This document shows, in pieces, positions 35,366 to 44,454 of a stretch of DNA of 64,000 nucleotides. The notes under the pieces are model-generated. The model was not told the origin of the DNA and did no database searches. It saw nothing but the letters and a program-made list of their open reading frames with translations. How positions within the stretch are numbered: the stretch's first letter is position 1; every line of letters starts with the position of its first letter. Source of the DNA: Leptodesmis sichuanensis A121 (lineage in GTDB: Bacteria; Cyanobacteriota; Cyanobacteriia; Leptolyngbyales; Leptolyngbyaceae); the NCBI RefSeq assembly GCF_021379005.1, contig NZ_CP075171.1:1736001-1800000 (forward strand), given 5' to 3'. The translations under genes and the position numbers were made by a program.

Positions 35366-36778
35366 TCATCGGGAGGTCACCCGATCGCCGTTCTTAATCT
35401 GTTCGGTGGGATGCAGAATCACCGTGTCGCCGGGTTGCAGTCCCTGGCGAATTTCGGCTTCAAAGTCGCTGCGTTGGCCGATTTGCACTGGGCGTTGTTG
35501 CGCTCTGCCATTGATAACCACAAACGTACACCAGGCGGTTTGCTGGCAGCGGAAGAGAGCACTCAGGGGCGCTTTCAACACATTCTTTCCTTCCCACACA
35601 ATAATTCGAGCAGCAACCCGGTAGGCATCTCCAAACTCTGGGGTCGGATTGACAAAATCTCCAATCACATTCACTCGCTGTTCTTCCACTCCCAGAGCGG
35701 AAACTTTGGTAAACGCCGAAGGTTCTACCCGCCGTACTTTCGCCTGAACTGGTGGCGTATCCCGGCCCACGTCGATCAGGATGCGATCGCCCGGACGAAT
35801 TTTCAGCGCATCATTAGACAGCACATCAATCACCAGTTCTAGCTGCGAGGCATCACCAATTTCCAGCAGCGGCGTACCATTACTGACAAACTGAGCGCTT
35901 TTCTGCAATACTCTTAGCACTCTTCCCGCCACCGGAGAACGAACATCGGTACGGTTGGCTTCATCCCGTAGTTGCGCCAGTTCCGCCTCGGTGCTGGCAA
36001 TCCGGGCCTCATACACGCGCAGCAAGTAATCTGGGTCAGTCTGTTGTTTCTGCAAAACGGCCAGTTGTGCCCTCGCCACATCCACCGCCGAGGCTTCTGC
36101 ATTGGCGGCTAATATGGCCGCATCCAGATCTCTGGCTTTCGTGGTTTCATTCAGTTCGGCAGATTCGCGTGCCTGTCGGGAAATTGCCCCAGCACTGAAC
36201 AGATCCTGTGCCCGCTGGCGATCGCGTTGGGCCTGTTGTAAAGCCGCCCGTGCTTCTGCCACCCGTGCTTCTGCCTGCTGTTGCCGTGCCTGAGCCGCCT
36301 GAATTTGTGTTTCAGCCTGCTGCAACGTTTCAGCCTTCGGTCGCTGAGTGGCCACTCCCGCCCGTTGCGCCTTCCATTCCGACAATCGGCCCAGGGCTTG
36401 TTGAATCGAAGCGTTCAGCGGCAACGGATCAATTCGGGCAACCACCATTCCCGGTTTCACCGGATCGCCTTCATTCAAAGTAATTCGGTCAAGGTGGCCT
36501 GCTGTGCCTGCGGCAATCACGAAGCGATCGCGCACCCGCGTTTTTCCTTCCGCATCTACCGTCACCTGTAATGTGCCCCGCTGTATCGTTCCTGTATCCA
36601 CCCGCAGGGGAGCCGGACGCAGCAACAGAACCGACAAGCCGATCGCCCCCACTCCCAATCCCAGATACAGCAGCCATTTCAGCGGCCATTTGGGACGCGA
36701 TCGAGGAGTTGGCTGAGAACGACCATTCCCAATCTGGATTGGTTCCGGAGGAGAAACTCGTTCAGGGAGTTGCTTCAT
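35366..36778 (-). CDS. HlyD/RND-type membrane fusion protein
   Basis: 470 residues: one N-terminal membrane anchor (about 34-52, WLLYLGLGVGAIGLSVLLL), a lipoyl-like half-domain, and a long periplasmic hairpin of coiled coil (about 135-290, Gln/Ala/Glu-rich). The second lipoyl half (VRSPVAGRVLRVLQKSAQ) and beta-barrel domains follow. Such proteins bridge an inner-membrane pump to the outer membrane. No pump gene is adjacent in the window. It begins five bases after the DUF3611 gene, so they form an operon. Confidence 0.85.
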   Translation of the reverse strand: MKQLPERVSPPEPIQIGNGRSQPTPRSRPKWPLKWLLYLGLGVGAIGLSVLLLRPAPLRVDTGTIQRGTLQVTVDAEGKTRVRDRFVIAAGTAGHLDRITLNEGDPVKPGMVVARIDPLPLNASIQQALGRLSEWKAQRAGVATQRPKAETLQQAETQIQAAQARQQQAEARVAEARAALQQAQRDRQRAQDLFSAGAISRQARESAELNETTKARDLDAAILAANAEASAVDVARAQLAVLQKQQTDPDYLLRVYEARIASTEAELAQLRDEANRTDVRSPVAGRVLRVLQKSAQFVSNGTPLLEIGDASQLELVIDVLSNDALKIRPGDRILIDVGRDTPPVQAKVRRVEPSAFTKVSALGVEEQRVNVIGDFVNPTPEFGDAYRVAARIIVWEGKNVLKAPLSALFRCQQTAWCTFVVINGRAQQRPVQIGQRSDFEAEIRQGLQPGDTVILHPTEQIKNGDRVTSR

Positions 36779-36783
36779 GACCG

Positions 36784-37392
36784 TCAGGACTCCAAACTCG
36801 CGTGCAGAACAATGGGATGCTGGTAGTGATGTACCCGATCCAGCAGCCAGAAGGCGATCACGGTTCCGGCCAGGTGAGCGGCAATCAACGTCAGGTTTGC
36901 CAGCACCACAAACACATCCAGTGCCCGGACAATTTTGTTGGGATCGACGATCGCCACTCCTGGCGGCTGGGAAACGGTTTTGGCCAGCAGTACTGTCACA
37001 CTGGCTCCTGACCCCAGCAGCGCCACCAGCATCCCGATGAATCCCACCAGAACTCCCAACCGCAGCAGGCGAATCGTGTGGGCTTTATGGGGATGGAGAA
37101 CAGCCCCCGGTTCATGGTTCAAGCCTCTGGCAATGCGAATGTAGCGCACCTCAAATAAAATCCCCACGACCAGCAGCACCACACCACAGATGCCCCAGAA
37201 GAGACCAACTCCGGTTGCCACATAGGGATCGGGGCTGAACGATCGCCCGGAGATGGCAAACAACAGGGCGATCGCCGCCAGGAAGGCCAGCACCAGTTGC
37301 AACCAGAACCCTACCCAACCTAACAGCCGGAAGAACTGGGCAATTTTTCGCAGGGGAGCGGGAATCTCGGAGGGATGGTAACGGGCTAACAT
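36784..37392 (-). CDS. DUF3611-family membrane protein
   Basis: 202 residues with four membrane helices (about 23-46, 60-82, 110-135 and 165-190). The N-terminal pattern YHPSEIPAPLRKIAQFFRLLGWVG is characteristic of DUF3611, a family of cyanobacteria and plastids with no firm function. The ATG at 37392 is preferred over an in-frame TTG two codons upstream. It is co-transcribed with the membrane fusion gene. Confidence 0.8.
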   Translation of the reverse strand: MLARYHPSEIPAPLRKIAQFFRLLGWVGFWLQLVLAFLAAIALLFAISGRSFSPDPYVATGVGLFWGICGVVLLVVGILFEVRYIRIARGLNHEPGAVLHPHKAHTIRLLRLGVLVGFIGMLVALLGSGASVTVLLAKTVSQPPGVAIVDPNKIVRALDVFVVLANLTLIAAHLAGTVIAFWLLDRVHHYQHPIVLHASLES

Positions 37393-37568
37393 AAGCAAGT
37401 TTTAGGCTTTACCTTCTAGCTTGCCAAGGAACCATGAGGAAGTTGTGAGGAGATTAATGTTTATTTACGCTCTGCAGCGATCGCGCTTTTTGCTATGCTA
37501 AATGAGGCTCGACTGTCATCCACACTTTCCCTCGGTGGATGAACCCAACAGTAAGTAGTCTCCCAGGC

Positions 37569-37649
37569 GCGGATGTGGCGGAATTGGTATACGCGCACGT
37601 TTGAGGGGCGTGTGGCTTTGCCTTGCGAGTTCGAGTCTCGCCATCCGCA
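37569..37649 (+). tRNA. tRNA-Leu (GAG anticodon)
   Basis: 81 bases folding as a class II tRNA. Acceptor GCGGATG pairs with CATCCGC. The anticodon stem CACGT/GCGTG holds loop TTGAGGG with anticodon GAG. There is a long variable arm, and the T arm is GCGAG-TTCGAGT-CTCGC. The discriminator is A, as expected for Leu, and CCA is not encoded. Confidence 0.95.
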
Positions 37650-37685
37650 TTGTTTAATCAATTGCTACAGGGTAAGGTTGTTAGC

Positions 37686-37698
37686 TGAGATCATCTCA
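37686..37698. repeat. TGAGATNATCTCA palindrome
   Basis: A 13-base palindrome TGAGATCATCTCA, 37 bases after the tRNA. The same palindrome with a T at the centre occurs twice at the ends of the repeat near 14.6 kb. Confidence 0.5.
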
Positions 37699-37848
37699 TC
37701 CTTCTGCTAAACATTTGCAAATAAGCTTTTATATTTGTGTCGCTAGATTACTAGAGTAAAGCCTCCCTTCCTATGATCAGGATGGATGAAGCTACGAGGC
37801 CAGGTTTCATCCTAAATGATTCATGCAGTCCTCTGGAACCAAGGCTTT

Positions 37849-39852
37849 ATGAGGATTTTAATTGTCGAGGATGACGAGTTAACGGCTCAGGCTCTAGTCC
37901 CTATCCTCACTCATCAAAACCACGTCGTTGAAATCGCTGTGAATGGAGAAACCGCCTGGGATTTAATCAAAACGTTTAACTATGACCTGATGTTATTAGA
38001 TGTGGCCGCTCCAGACGTGAATGGGGTTAGCCTTTGCCGTCGCATTCGCGCCAGGGGACTGCACACTCCCATTCTGCTGCTGACCGATCATGATAGCTGT
38101 CACGAAAAGGCGATCGGGCTGGATGCTGGGGCCGACGATTATATGGTCAAACCCTTTGATCAGGAAGAATTAGTTGCTCGGGTGCGGGCCTTATTGCGTC
38201 GAGGCAGCATCAGTTCCCAGCCCGTGTTGGAGTGGGGACTGTTACAACTAGATCCGAGCAGTTGCGAAGTCACCTACAACGATCAGCCTTTGTTACTCAC
38301 GCCCAAAGAGTATGCGCTGCTGGAACTTTTCCTGCGAAATAGCCGCCGAGTGTTTAGTTGTGGCGTAATTCTAGAGCATCTTTGGGCCTATGAAGAAACG
38401 CCTGGAGAAGAGGCTGTACGCACCCATATTAAAGGACTGCGGCAAAAGCTGAAGGCGGCTGGAGCGCCAGGGGATTTGATTGAAACGGTGTACGGCATCG
38501 GTTATCGGCTGAAGGCTCTACCATCCGATGAAAAGTTGCATTCTACCCATAACTCTGGAGCTACTGCCCCTTCCACCCAACAACGAGCGATCGCCCAGGT
38601 GAACGCCGTCTGGTATCGGTTTAAAGAACGAGTGCAGGAACAAATTGCTGTGCTGGAACAGGCTGCGATCGCCCTGCTGCGCCACGAATTAACAGCAGAA
38701 CAGGGGCAACAAGCCAGACAGGATGCCCACTCCCTGGCAGGCTCCCTGGGAACGTTTGGTTTTCCCGAAGCCTCTCAACTGGCACGGCAGATTGAACAAT
38801 ACCTGCAACAAGAGTCTTCTCTTGATCATGCCCAGGCCTTGCAGTTACGGAAATGGGCCACAGATCTCCGGCACCAGATTGAACGATCGCCAACCCTGCC
38901 ATTCTCCAATTCCCATCTCAAGTCGAATGGCCAATCCCCCCTTTCTCCATCTATCTCACAGCCCACGGTGGTCGAAGCCCAACCCACCCACTTACTGGCC
39001 AAAACTGTGGTTCCTGACATCGGCTATCCTCCCCGCCTGTTGATTGTGGATTGCGATCGGACGATCGAGACAACCCTGAAGGCAGAAGCCACGTACTGGG
39101 GGCTTCAGGTTGAAGTAGCTACGGATCTGATTGAGGCTCAAAAACAGGTGCAACAAAATCCACCGGATGCTGTGCTGCTTGATCCAACCATTACTGTGAG
39201 TCCTGCCAGTATTCTTTCCTGGGTCACTGAGTTGAGCCAGTGCACCCCCCCCATTCCAGTTATCATTTTCACCTGGCAGGATAATCTAGAAGAGCGACTG
39301 GAGTTTGCTCGCATGGGGGGACGCGCCTACTTAACCAAATCAGCCACTCCGGCTCAAGTATTTGAAGTGGTCACTCAAGTCTTGCATCAAGCCGATCGCA
39401 CCAAAACCAGCATTCTGGTGGTCGATGATGATCTGAAACTGTTGGCCCTGCTGCGATCGCTCCTCGAACCCTGGGGCTTGAAAGTCACCACACTGGCAGA
39501 TCCCACTCAATTCTGGGACGTACTGGAGGCCACCGCTCCCGATCTGGTACTCCTGGATATTGAAATGCCGGACATTAGCGGAACCGAACTGTGTCAGGTC
39601 GTGCGCAATGCTCCCCGATGGAGTGCCTTACCCATTGTGATTCTCACCGCCCACACCGATCCCGACACTGTAAATCAGGTGTTTGCGGCTGGAGCTGATG
39701 ACTTCATCACCAAACCCATTGCTGGCCCAGATCTGGTGCGCCGGATTATGAATCGCCTGGAACGTATGCGTCTGCTCCGCAGCCTGGATGATCCGGATAA
39801 GACTTTGCCTCATCCTGAAATCTACTCATCTGTGCTGGAGGGCAATCTGTAA
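37849..39852 (+). CDS. RcaC-like multi-domain response regulator (REC-wHTH-HPt-REC-REC)
   Basis: About 667 residues from the ATG at 37849 (MRILIVEDDE); an in-frame ATG 11 codons earlier exists. Domain order: receiver 1 (about 1-115), OmpR winged helix (about 130-225, ending IETVYGIGYRLK), histidine phosphotransfer domain (about 255-340, with H in AHSLAGSLG), and two receivers (about 398-515 and 522-645). This is the architecture of RcaC, the regulator of chromatic acclimation, plus one receiver. Receiver 2 is divergent (LLDPTIT). The kinase and lone receiver downstream probably share a phosphorelay with it. Confidence 0.85.
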   Translation: MRILIVEDDELTAQALVPILTHQNHVVEIAVNGETAWDLIKTFNYDLMLLDVAAPDVNGVSLCRRIRARGLHTPILLLTDHDSCHEKAIGLDAGADDYMVKPFDQEELVARVRALLRRGSISSQPVLEWGLLQLDPSSCEVTYNDQPLLLTPKEYALLELFLRNSRRVFSCGVILEHLWAYEETPGEEAVRTHIKGLRQKLKAAGAPGDLIETVYGIGYRLKALPSDEKLHSTHNSGATAPSTQQRAIAQVNAVWYRFKERVQEQIAVLEQAAIALLRHELTAEQGQQARQDAHSLAGSLGTFGFPEASQLARQIEQYLQQESSLDHAQALQLRKWATDLRHQIERSPTLPFSNSHLKSNGQSPLSPSISQPTVVEAQPTHLLAKTVVPDIGYPPRLLIVDCDRTIETTLKAEATYWGLQVEVATDLIEAQKQVQQNPPDAVLLDPTITVSPASILSWVTELSQCTPPIPVIIFTWQDNLEERLEFARMGGRAYLTKSATPAQVFEVVTQVLHQADRTKTSILVVDDDLKLLALLRSLLEPWGLKVTTLADPTQFWDVLEATAPDLVLLDIEMPDISGTELCQVVRNAPRWSALPIVILTAHTDPDTVNQVFAAGADDFITKPIAGPDLVRRIMNRLERMRLLRSLDDPDKTLPHPEIYSSVLEGNL

Positions 39853-39871
39853 TCACGTTGGCTGGTCTGGT

Positions 39872-41392
39872 ATGGAAACGTTGGCAACCAGAATGTTGAT
39901 GACAAGATTCGCGATCGCACTCTCAGGAATCATCCTGAACACGCTGCTTGCCAATCTGTTTCTGGTTCGCTGGCTGAATTGCTCCATTCCTGTCCCCCTC
40001 ACCTTATTGAATTTGAGTATCAATATCGGCATTCTGATCCTGCTTTTCTATCTGATTCAGCACACGCAGGGCAACCATCAACACACTCAAGCGTTGTTGC
40101 AGAAATCAATGGACGACCTGGAACTGAGGGTTGCAGAACGCACCGCTGAGTTGCTGAAAGTCAACGAATCCCTGCAACATGAATTAGAAGAACGCAAGCA
40201 TACCCAGGAAGCCCTGCAAATTTCCCAGGCCCGCTTTGCTGGCATTCTGGATATTGCTGACAGTGCCATTATTTCGATCGATACCCAGCAGCGCATTACC
40301 TTATTCAACCAGGGGGCGGAAAAGATCTTTGGCTATGCAACTTCAGAAGTTTTAGGTCAACCCCTGGATATTCTCTTACCCGCGCAGGCCACTCAAATTT
40401 ACCACCAGCATATTCAAACCTTTGCCGAACCAGCCATCCAGTCCTATCGGATTGGCGATCGCTGCGAGATCTCTGGTCGCCGCAAAGATGGATCAGAATT
40501 TCCCGCAGAAGCCTCCATCTCTAAACTGAACCTGGGTAAAGAAATTCTGTTTACCGTCTTTCTGCAAGACATTACCGAACGCAAGCAAATCGATCGCATG
40601 AAGGACGAGTTTGTCTCGATGGTCAGTCATGAACTGCGCACGCCCCTCACCTCTATTCACGGTTCCCTGGGAATGCTGGCCAGCGGTTTACTCAAAGCCG
40701 ACTCTGAACAGGGCAAACGGATGCTACACATTGCCACCGAAAGTACCGATCGCTTAGTCCGCCTGATTAATGACATTCTCGACATTGAGCGAATTAAATC
40801 TGGCAGAGTCAAGATGGAAAAAGAACTCTGTAATGTCAATGACCTGATCACCACTGCCGTTGATATCGTACAGCCACTCGCCAACACCGCTGGAGTCACA
40901 CTGTCCGTTACCAGCTTTCCCATCCAGGTATGGGCCGATCGCGATCGCATCGTGCAAACCCTCACCAACCTCCTCAGCAATGCGATTAAGTTTTCTGAAC
41001 GAGGAAGTGCAGTGTGGCTGAAGGCGGAGTTGGGGGGGAATCAGGGATTGAGGGGCGAGGAAGTGGATGAGTGGATGCAGCCACTTCCGCCGAACGCTGC
41101 ATCCACTCATCACCCCCTCCACCCCTCCACTCCCTTCCTCCTTTTCTCCGTCCACGATCGCGGTCGTGGCATTCCCGCCGACCAGCTCGAGACGATTTTT
41201 GAACGCTTTCAGCAAGTAGACTCTTCCGACTCTCGCAACCATGAAGGTACAGGACTGGGATTGGCAATCTGCCGTAGTATCGTGCAACAACACGAAGGAC
41301 GCATCTGGGCCGAGAGCATATTAGGTGAAGGCAGCACCTTCTACTTCACCCTCCCCCTCTCGCCTCCTCAAACCCACTCGAACAAGGAATAA
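39872..41392 (+). CDS. PAS sensor histidine kinase
   Basis: 506 residues from the ATG at 39872, 20 bases after the regulator stop. Two N-terminal membrane helices (about 15-60) are followed by a coiled segment, a PAS domain (about 115-225), the H-box MVSHELRTPLTSI, N-box LLSNAIKFSE, G1 VHDRGRGIP and G2 GTGLGLAICRS. About 35 residues between the N- and G1-boxes (about 387-421) are low-complexity and come from a palindromic DNA repeat. The catalytic residues themselves are intact. It is the likely phosphodonor for the neighbouring regulators. Confidence 0.85.
   Translation: METLATRMLMTRFAIALSGIILNTLLANLFLVRWLNCSIPVPLTLLNLSINIGILILLFYLIQHTQGNHQHTQALLQKSMDDLELRVAERTAELLKVNESLQHELEERKHTQEALQISQARFAGILDIADSAIISIDTQQRITLFNQGAEKIFGYATSEVLGQPLDILLPAQATQIYHQHIQTFAEPAIQSYRIGDRCEISGRRKDGSEFPAEASISKLNLGKEILFTVFLQDITERKQIDRMKDEFVSMVSHELRTPLTSIHGSLGMLASGLLKADSEQGKRMLHIATESTDRLVRLINDILDIERIKSGRVKMEKELCNVNDLITTAVDIVQPLANTAGVTLSVTSFPIQVWADRDRIVQTLTNLLSNAIKFSERGSAVWLKAELGGNQGLRGEEVDEWMQPLPPNAASTHHPLHPSTPFLLFSVHDRGRGIPADQLETIFERFQQVDSSDSRNHEGTGLGLAICRSIVQQHEGRIWAESILGEGSTFYFTLPLSPPQTHSNKE
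41025..41140 (+). repeat. In-frame palindromic, heptamer-rich insert inside the kinase gene
   Basis: A perfect 15-bp inverted repeat, ATGAGTGGATGCAGC at 41067-41081 and its complement at 41096-41110, has a 14-base loop. On its left is GGGGGAATCAGGGATTGAGGGG (the complement of the CCCTAAT/CCCCAATC-type heptamers found elsewhere in the window) and on its right CCCTCCACCCCTCC. The frame is kept throughout. Confidence 0.75.
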
Positions 41393-41400
41393 CAGCAAAG

Positions 41401-41441
41401 CATCCCATCCCCAATCCCTGATCCCTAATCCCCAATCCCCC
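41401..41441 (+). repeat. CCCTAAT/CCCCAAT heptamers abutting a start codon
   Basis: The 41 bases between the kinase and the lone receiver consist of repeats of the type CCCCAATC, CCTGATC and CCTAATC that run directly into the ATG at 41442. They take the place of a normal ribosome-binding sequence. Confidence 0.75.
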
Positions 41442-41819
41442 ATGCCCCTCAAACGCATCCTCGTTATTGACAACGAACCCTACATCCAGGAAGTCACAAA
41501 GGTCTGCCTGGAAACTGTTGCCGGATGGGAAGTATGGACGGCCAATTCGGGCCAGGAAGGGCTGAACCTGGCGGCCAGCCAACAACCCGATGCGATTCTT
41601 CTGGATGTGATGATGCCCGACATGGATGGTCTTACTACTTTTCAGAAACTGCGGGCTAATCCGGCTACCCAATCTATTCCGGTGATTCTCCTCACGGCTA
41701 AAATTCAAACTTCCGATCGCCGTCACTATGCTGAACTGGGGCTGGCTGCCGCGATCGCCAAACCTTTTAATCCCTTAGACCTGGCAGATCAAATTGCCAG
41801 CGTTCTGGGATGGAACTGA
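41442..41819 (+). CDS. Single-domain response regulator
   Basis: 125 residues consisting of one receiver domain and nothing else. Acidic pocket D-N-E near 10-12, phosphoacceptor D in AILLDVMMPD (about 53), T in VILLTAK and K in AIAKPF. The start at 41442 gives the canonical N-terminus MPLKRILVIDNE. It lies 49 bases after the kinase gene and is probably its partner or a shuttle in a phosphorelay. Confidence 0.85.
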   Translation: MPLKRILVIDNEPYIQEVTKVCLETVAGWEVWTANSGQEGLNLAASQQPDAILLDVMMPDMDGLTTFQKLRANPATQSIPVILLTAKIQTSDRRHYAELGLAAAIAKPFNPLDLADQIASVLGWN

Positions 41820-41952
41820 AAAGCCTGAGGAGGCTACCTTGCCTCTTCTCCTGCTGCTGCCTTTTCACTTTTTGCCCTCCCTTTTACCTTCCCTCACAAG
41901 TTCCTCAAATTGTTTTCCTAAGCTAGAAGCAGAACACTGGAGGATAGGGATT

Positions 41953-42630
41953 ATGTCACTGATGCAATGGCAACCCTTTAAAGATCTGAATACACTGCGG
42001 CAGCAAATGAATCATTTGTTTGATGAATTAACTCATCGACATCCCGAATCGGGACTCCTTCCCACTGCAAAAGGGGGATTGTGGACTCCCGCGATCGAGG
42101 TACAAGAAACCGATACCGATGTGATTTTGAAGGCTGAAATTCCGGGAATTGCGGCTCAAGATCTGGATGTTCGGGTCGGTGAAACCAGCGTTAGCATTGC
42201 GGGTGAACATCGCGAGGAAACGAAAACCGAGAAACAGGGCTATTTCCACTCCGAGTTACACTACGGCAGTTTCCATCGCGTGGTTCCCTTGCCCGTAGCC
42301 GTGCAGAATGATCAGGTCAAAGCTGACTTTAAAGATGGTTTACTCACTCTGACGATGCCCAAGATTGAATCAGCCAGGCCAAACATGGTCAAAGTTGATT
42401 TAGCCATGGAACAAAAGGTTCGGGATACAGCCACGCAGCAACGTCAGCATGAAGAACGCCGTCAGGAACAGGTACATACCCGCGTATCAGCAGATCTGGA
42501 AACCCCACCCGATGGGATTAAGGAGGAAGCCAGAGAACTGACAGCTTCTCAACGGCTGTATGAAGAGGAGCTACAGGATAAGGTGCATACTCGTGCCAGC
42601 CAGGAAGTGAATGCCCCAACGGTTCCTTGA
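41953..42630 (+). CDS. Hsp20 small heat-shock protein with an extended tail
   Basis: 225 residues from the ATG at 41953, preceded by GGAGGA. The alpha-crystallin domain is at about 35-135 (TPAIEVQETDTDVILKAEIP through DGLLTLTMPKIE). After the domain, where the family usually ends within ~15 residues, there is a charged helical tail of about 75 residues. In it a 26-residue unit occurs twice (EQVHTRVSADLETP and DKVHTRASQEVNAP are the clearest parts). Small heat-shock proteins hold unfolding clients in oligomers; the tail may change assembly or partner binding. Confidence 0.85.
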   Translation: MSLMQWQPFKDLNTLRQQMNHLFDELTHRHPESGLLPTAKGGLWTPAIEVQETDTDVILKAEIPGIAAQDLDVRVGETSVSIAGEHREETKTEKQGYFHSELHYGSFHRVVPLPVAVQNDQVKADFKDGLLTLTMPKIESARPNMVKVDLAMEQKVRDTATQQRQHEERRQEQVHTRVSADLETPPDGIKEEARELTASQRLYEEELQDKVHTRASQEVNAPTVP

Positions 42631-42680
42631 GGCGAGTCGCTTAACCATTTCCACTAGCTTGGACGATACGTGATCACTGT

Positions 42681-42704
42681 AGGGGCGAACAGCCGTTCGC
42701 CCTT
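42681..42704. repeat. GGGGCGAAC hairpin repeat
   Basis: AGGGGCGAAC pairs with GTTCGCCCTT across a four-base loop, 10 base pairs in all with one G-T wobble. It is 50 bases after the Hsp20 stop and resembles a dispersed cyanobacterial hairpin; it may terminate the Hsp20 transcript. Confidence 0.6.
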
Positions 42705-42798
42705 ATGAAGGTTGGTCATGGGAGTTGTAAGAATTGGGATTACCTGCAGGAATGCTCCACATTTCAACCATGCGGATTAAAACCGGGAGGGATACGGA

Positions 42799-43182
42799 AT
42801 GGCCCGGGTGAGAAAGATTACAGATGATCTGGCGATCGCAGGACAACTGACTTTAGAGGAATTTGAGCAACTGGTTGAGGAAGGATATCGATCGGTTGTC
42901 AACCTGCGATCGCCCGATGAAACTGGTTTTTTAAGAAGTGAGCAGCAAATTCTGGAACAATTTGGCATTTGTTACCTGAGTCATCCCACAACACTAGGAG
43001 ATATACATCCTGACTTTATCCGAACCTTAATCCAACAGATTATAAAACTACCTCAGCCTATTCTTTTTCATTGCGATAGTGGTACTCGTTCAGCTATCCT
43101 GGCACTACTATATATTGCAATGAAGCAAGGAATGAAAGCTGAACAAGCCTTTCAAAAAGTAACGGAATTAGGGTTACTTTAG
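42799..43182 (+). CDS. DUF442-type phosphatase-like protein
   Basis: 127 residues with the protein-tyrosine-phosphatase P-loop HCDSGTRS (C92 to R98, CX5R), following the family pattern ITDDLAIAGQLTLEEFEQL and YRSVVNLRSPDE. This matches the DUF442 / beta-lactamase-hydrolase-like phosphatase family, in which the Cys is the nucleophile. The substrate is not known. An Asp general acid may lie at D68-D72. Confidence 0.8.
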   Translation: MARVRKITDDLAIAGQLTLEEFEQLVEEGYRSVVNLRSPDETGFLRSEQQILEQFGICYLSHPTTLGDIHPDFIRTLIQQIIKLPQPILFHCDSGTRSAILALLYIAMKQGMKAEQAFQKVTELGLL

Positions 43183-43246
43183 ACATTAATCTGGCGATCC
43201 AAAATTTGGAATCTAAGATCCAAACTATCAAAGGAGGGGGGAGAAA

Positions 43247-43597
43247 ATGACAAAAGTACTGGTTAATCAATCGCTTCCCATGATTCAATCAGAAATTGAA
43301 CAAGTTTTAGAGCACTATTCCGAACATCCCTATCAACAAGCCTTTGCCAATCCTGATTTGCGTCAGGAATTGATCGCTTACGTATTGACCCATGTGCAAA
43401 GCGTGTATGTTGCAGTAGATCCATCAGCACTATCATCGGTAGCAACGGAATTAGAGTCAGTGCCGAGCGATCGTTCCATCATCCGCGCCTTCATTCACCA
43501 GGGAATTCATAAAATTCTTCAGCAGCAACACGAACTGAGTCATCAGGTTCCTGATCACTGTGATGCTTACCTGGCTGCCTCCCACTGGTTCGGCTAA
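43247..43597 (+). CDS. Conserved hypothetical protein
   Basis: 116 residues, soluble and largely helical (SEIEQVLEHYSEHPYQQAFA, RQELIAYVLTHVQSVYVAV). It has a strong ribosome site (AAAGGAGGGGGG) just before the ATG. No motif or named family recognised. The stop is three bases from the convergent stop of the Anbu gene. Confidence 0.7.
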   Translation: MTKVLVNQSLPMIQSEIEQVLEHYSEHPYQQAFANPDLRQELIAYVLTHVQSVYVAVDPSALSSVATELESVPSDRSIIRAFIHQGIHKILQQQHELSHQVPDHCDAYLAASHWFG

Positions 43598-43600
43598 TTT

Positions 43601-44371
43601 TTATGACTCATCGGTACTACCCTCATCTGGTAAATCCAGGTGATGATCCCAATTAATATCGGGCATCCGGTCAAACGCTTCTTTTAAGGAAATCTCCCAT
43701 AAACGACGAATTTGGGCCAGATAAGGAGTTCCCGGTTTCAACTTCAGTTCATAACGAATCTTGAAGGTATCTCGCTCATACATCGCTAACCGGATGGGAG
43801 GGCCAACGGAAATGTTGGATTTCATGGTGGAGTCGATCGACAGCAGTGCGCATTTAGCCGCTGCTTCCAGGGGCGTATCAAAACTTAGAATCCGATCTAG
43901 AATTGGCTTGCCATACTTGGCCTCGCCAATTTGCAGGAAAGGGGTATCTTTGGATGCCTGAATGCAATTGCCCTGACTGTAGATCAAATAAAGCGCAGGC
44001 TCCTCTCCTCGAATCTGTCCTCCCAGCAAGAAACTGCACTTGGCCTCAATGTGGTCTTTCTCCAACCAGGGACGATCCTGTTCTTGAATTTCTCTAGCCT
44101 TGGAGCCAATGTAGCGAGCAATTTCATACAATGTCGGCAAGGTATGGAGATTGTGTTCCGCTTTAGCCGTCAAATCCTGACGCAGCAGGGTAAGGGTAGC
44201 CTGAGTAATAGACAAATTACCTGCCGTACAGATTAAAATGACGCGATCGCCCACCTGGGAAAAATCGAATAGTTTCTGATGCGTAGAAATGTAATCGACC
44301 CCGGCGTTGGTGCGCGAATCGGCAGCCATGACGATACCGGAACTGGTAACAATGCCAAGACAATAAGTCAT
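43601..44371 (-). CDS. Anbu-family proteasome-like peptidase
   Basis: 256 residues related to the proteasome beta subunit and HslV (the Anbu or bacterial proteasome homologue family). After removal of Met, Thr becomes the N-terminal nucleophile (MTYCLGIVTSSG). Asp17 in AADSR and Lys32 in THQKLF complete the catalytic triad pattern, and ICTAGNLS is the glycine turn of the fold. Anbu forms open helical rings; substrate and activity are poorly known. The usual neighbours (transglutaminase-like, alpha-E and ATP-grasp genes) are absent here. Confidence 0.85.
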   Translation of the reverse strand: MTYCLGIVTSSGIVMAADSRTNAGVDYISTHQKLFDFSQVGDRVILICTAGNLSITQATLTLLRQDLTAKAEHNLHTLPTLYEIARYIGSKAREIQEQDRPWLEKDHIEAKCSFLLGGQIRGEEPALYLIYSQGNCIQASKDTPFLQIGEAKYGKPILDRILSFDTPLEAAAKCALLSIDSTMKSNISVGPPIRLAMYERDTFKIRYELKLKPGTPYLAQIRRLWEISLKEAFDRMPDINWDHHLDLPDEGSTDES

Positions 44372-44454
44372 GTTTAGGGAAATTAGGACTGATCCTCTAG
44401 ATTTTAAGACCCTGACCGTGCTTCTGACATAGCTATCCGACCCTCTATCTCCCT

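Noticed and set aside
37461-37661. Minus-strand frame over the tRNA
   Set aside because: It overlaps the clear tRNA-Leu on the other strand.
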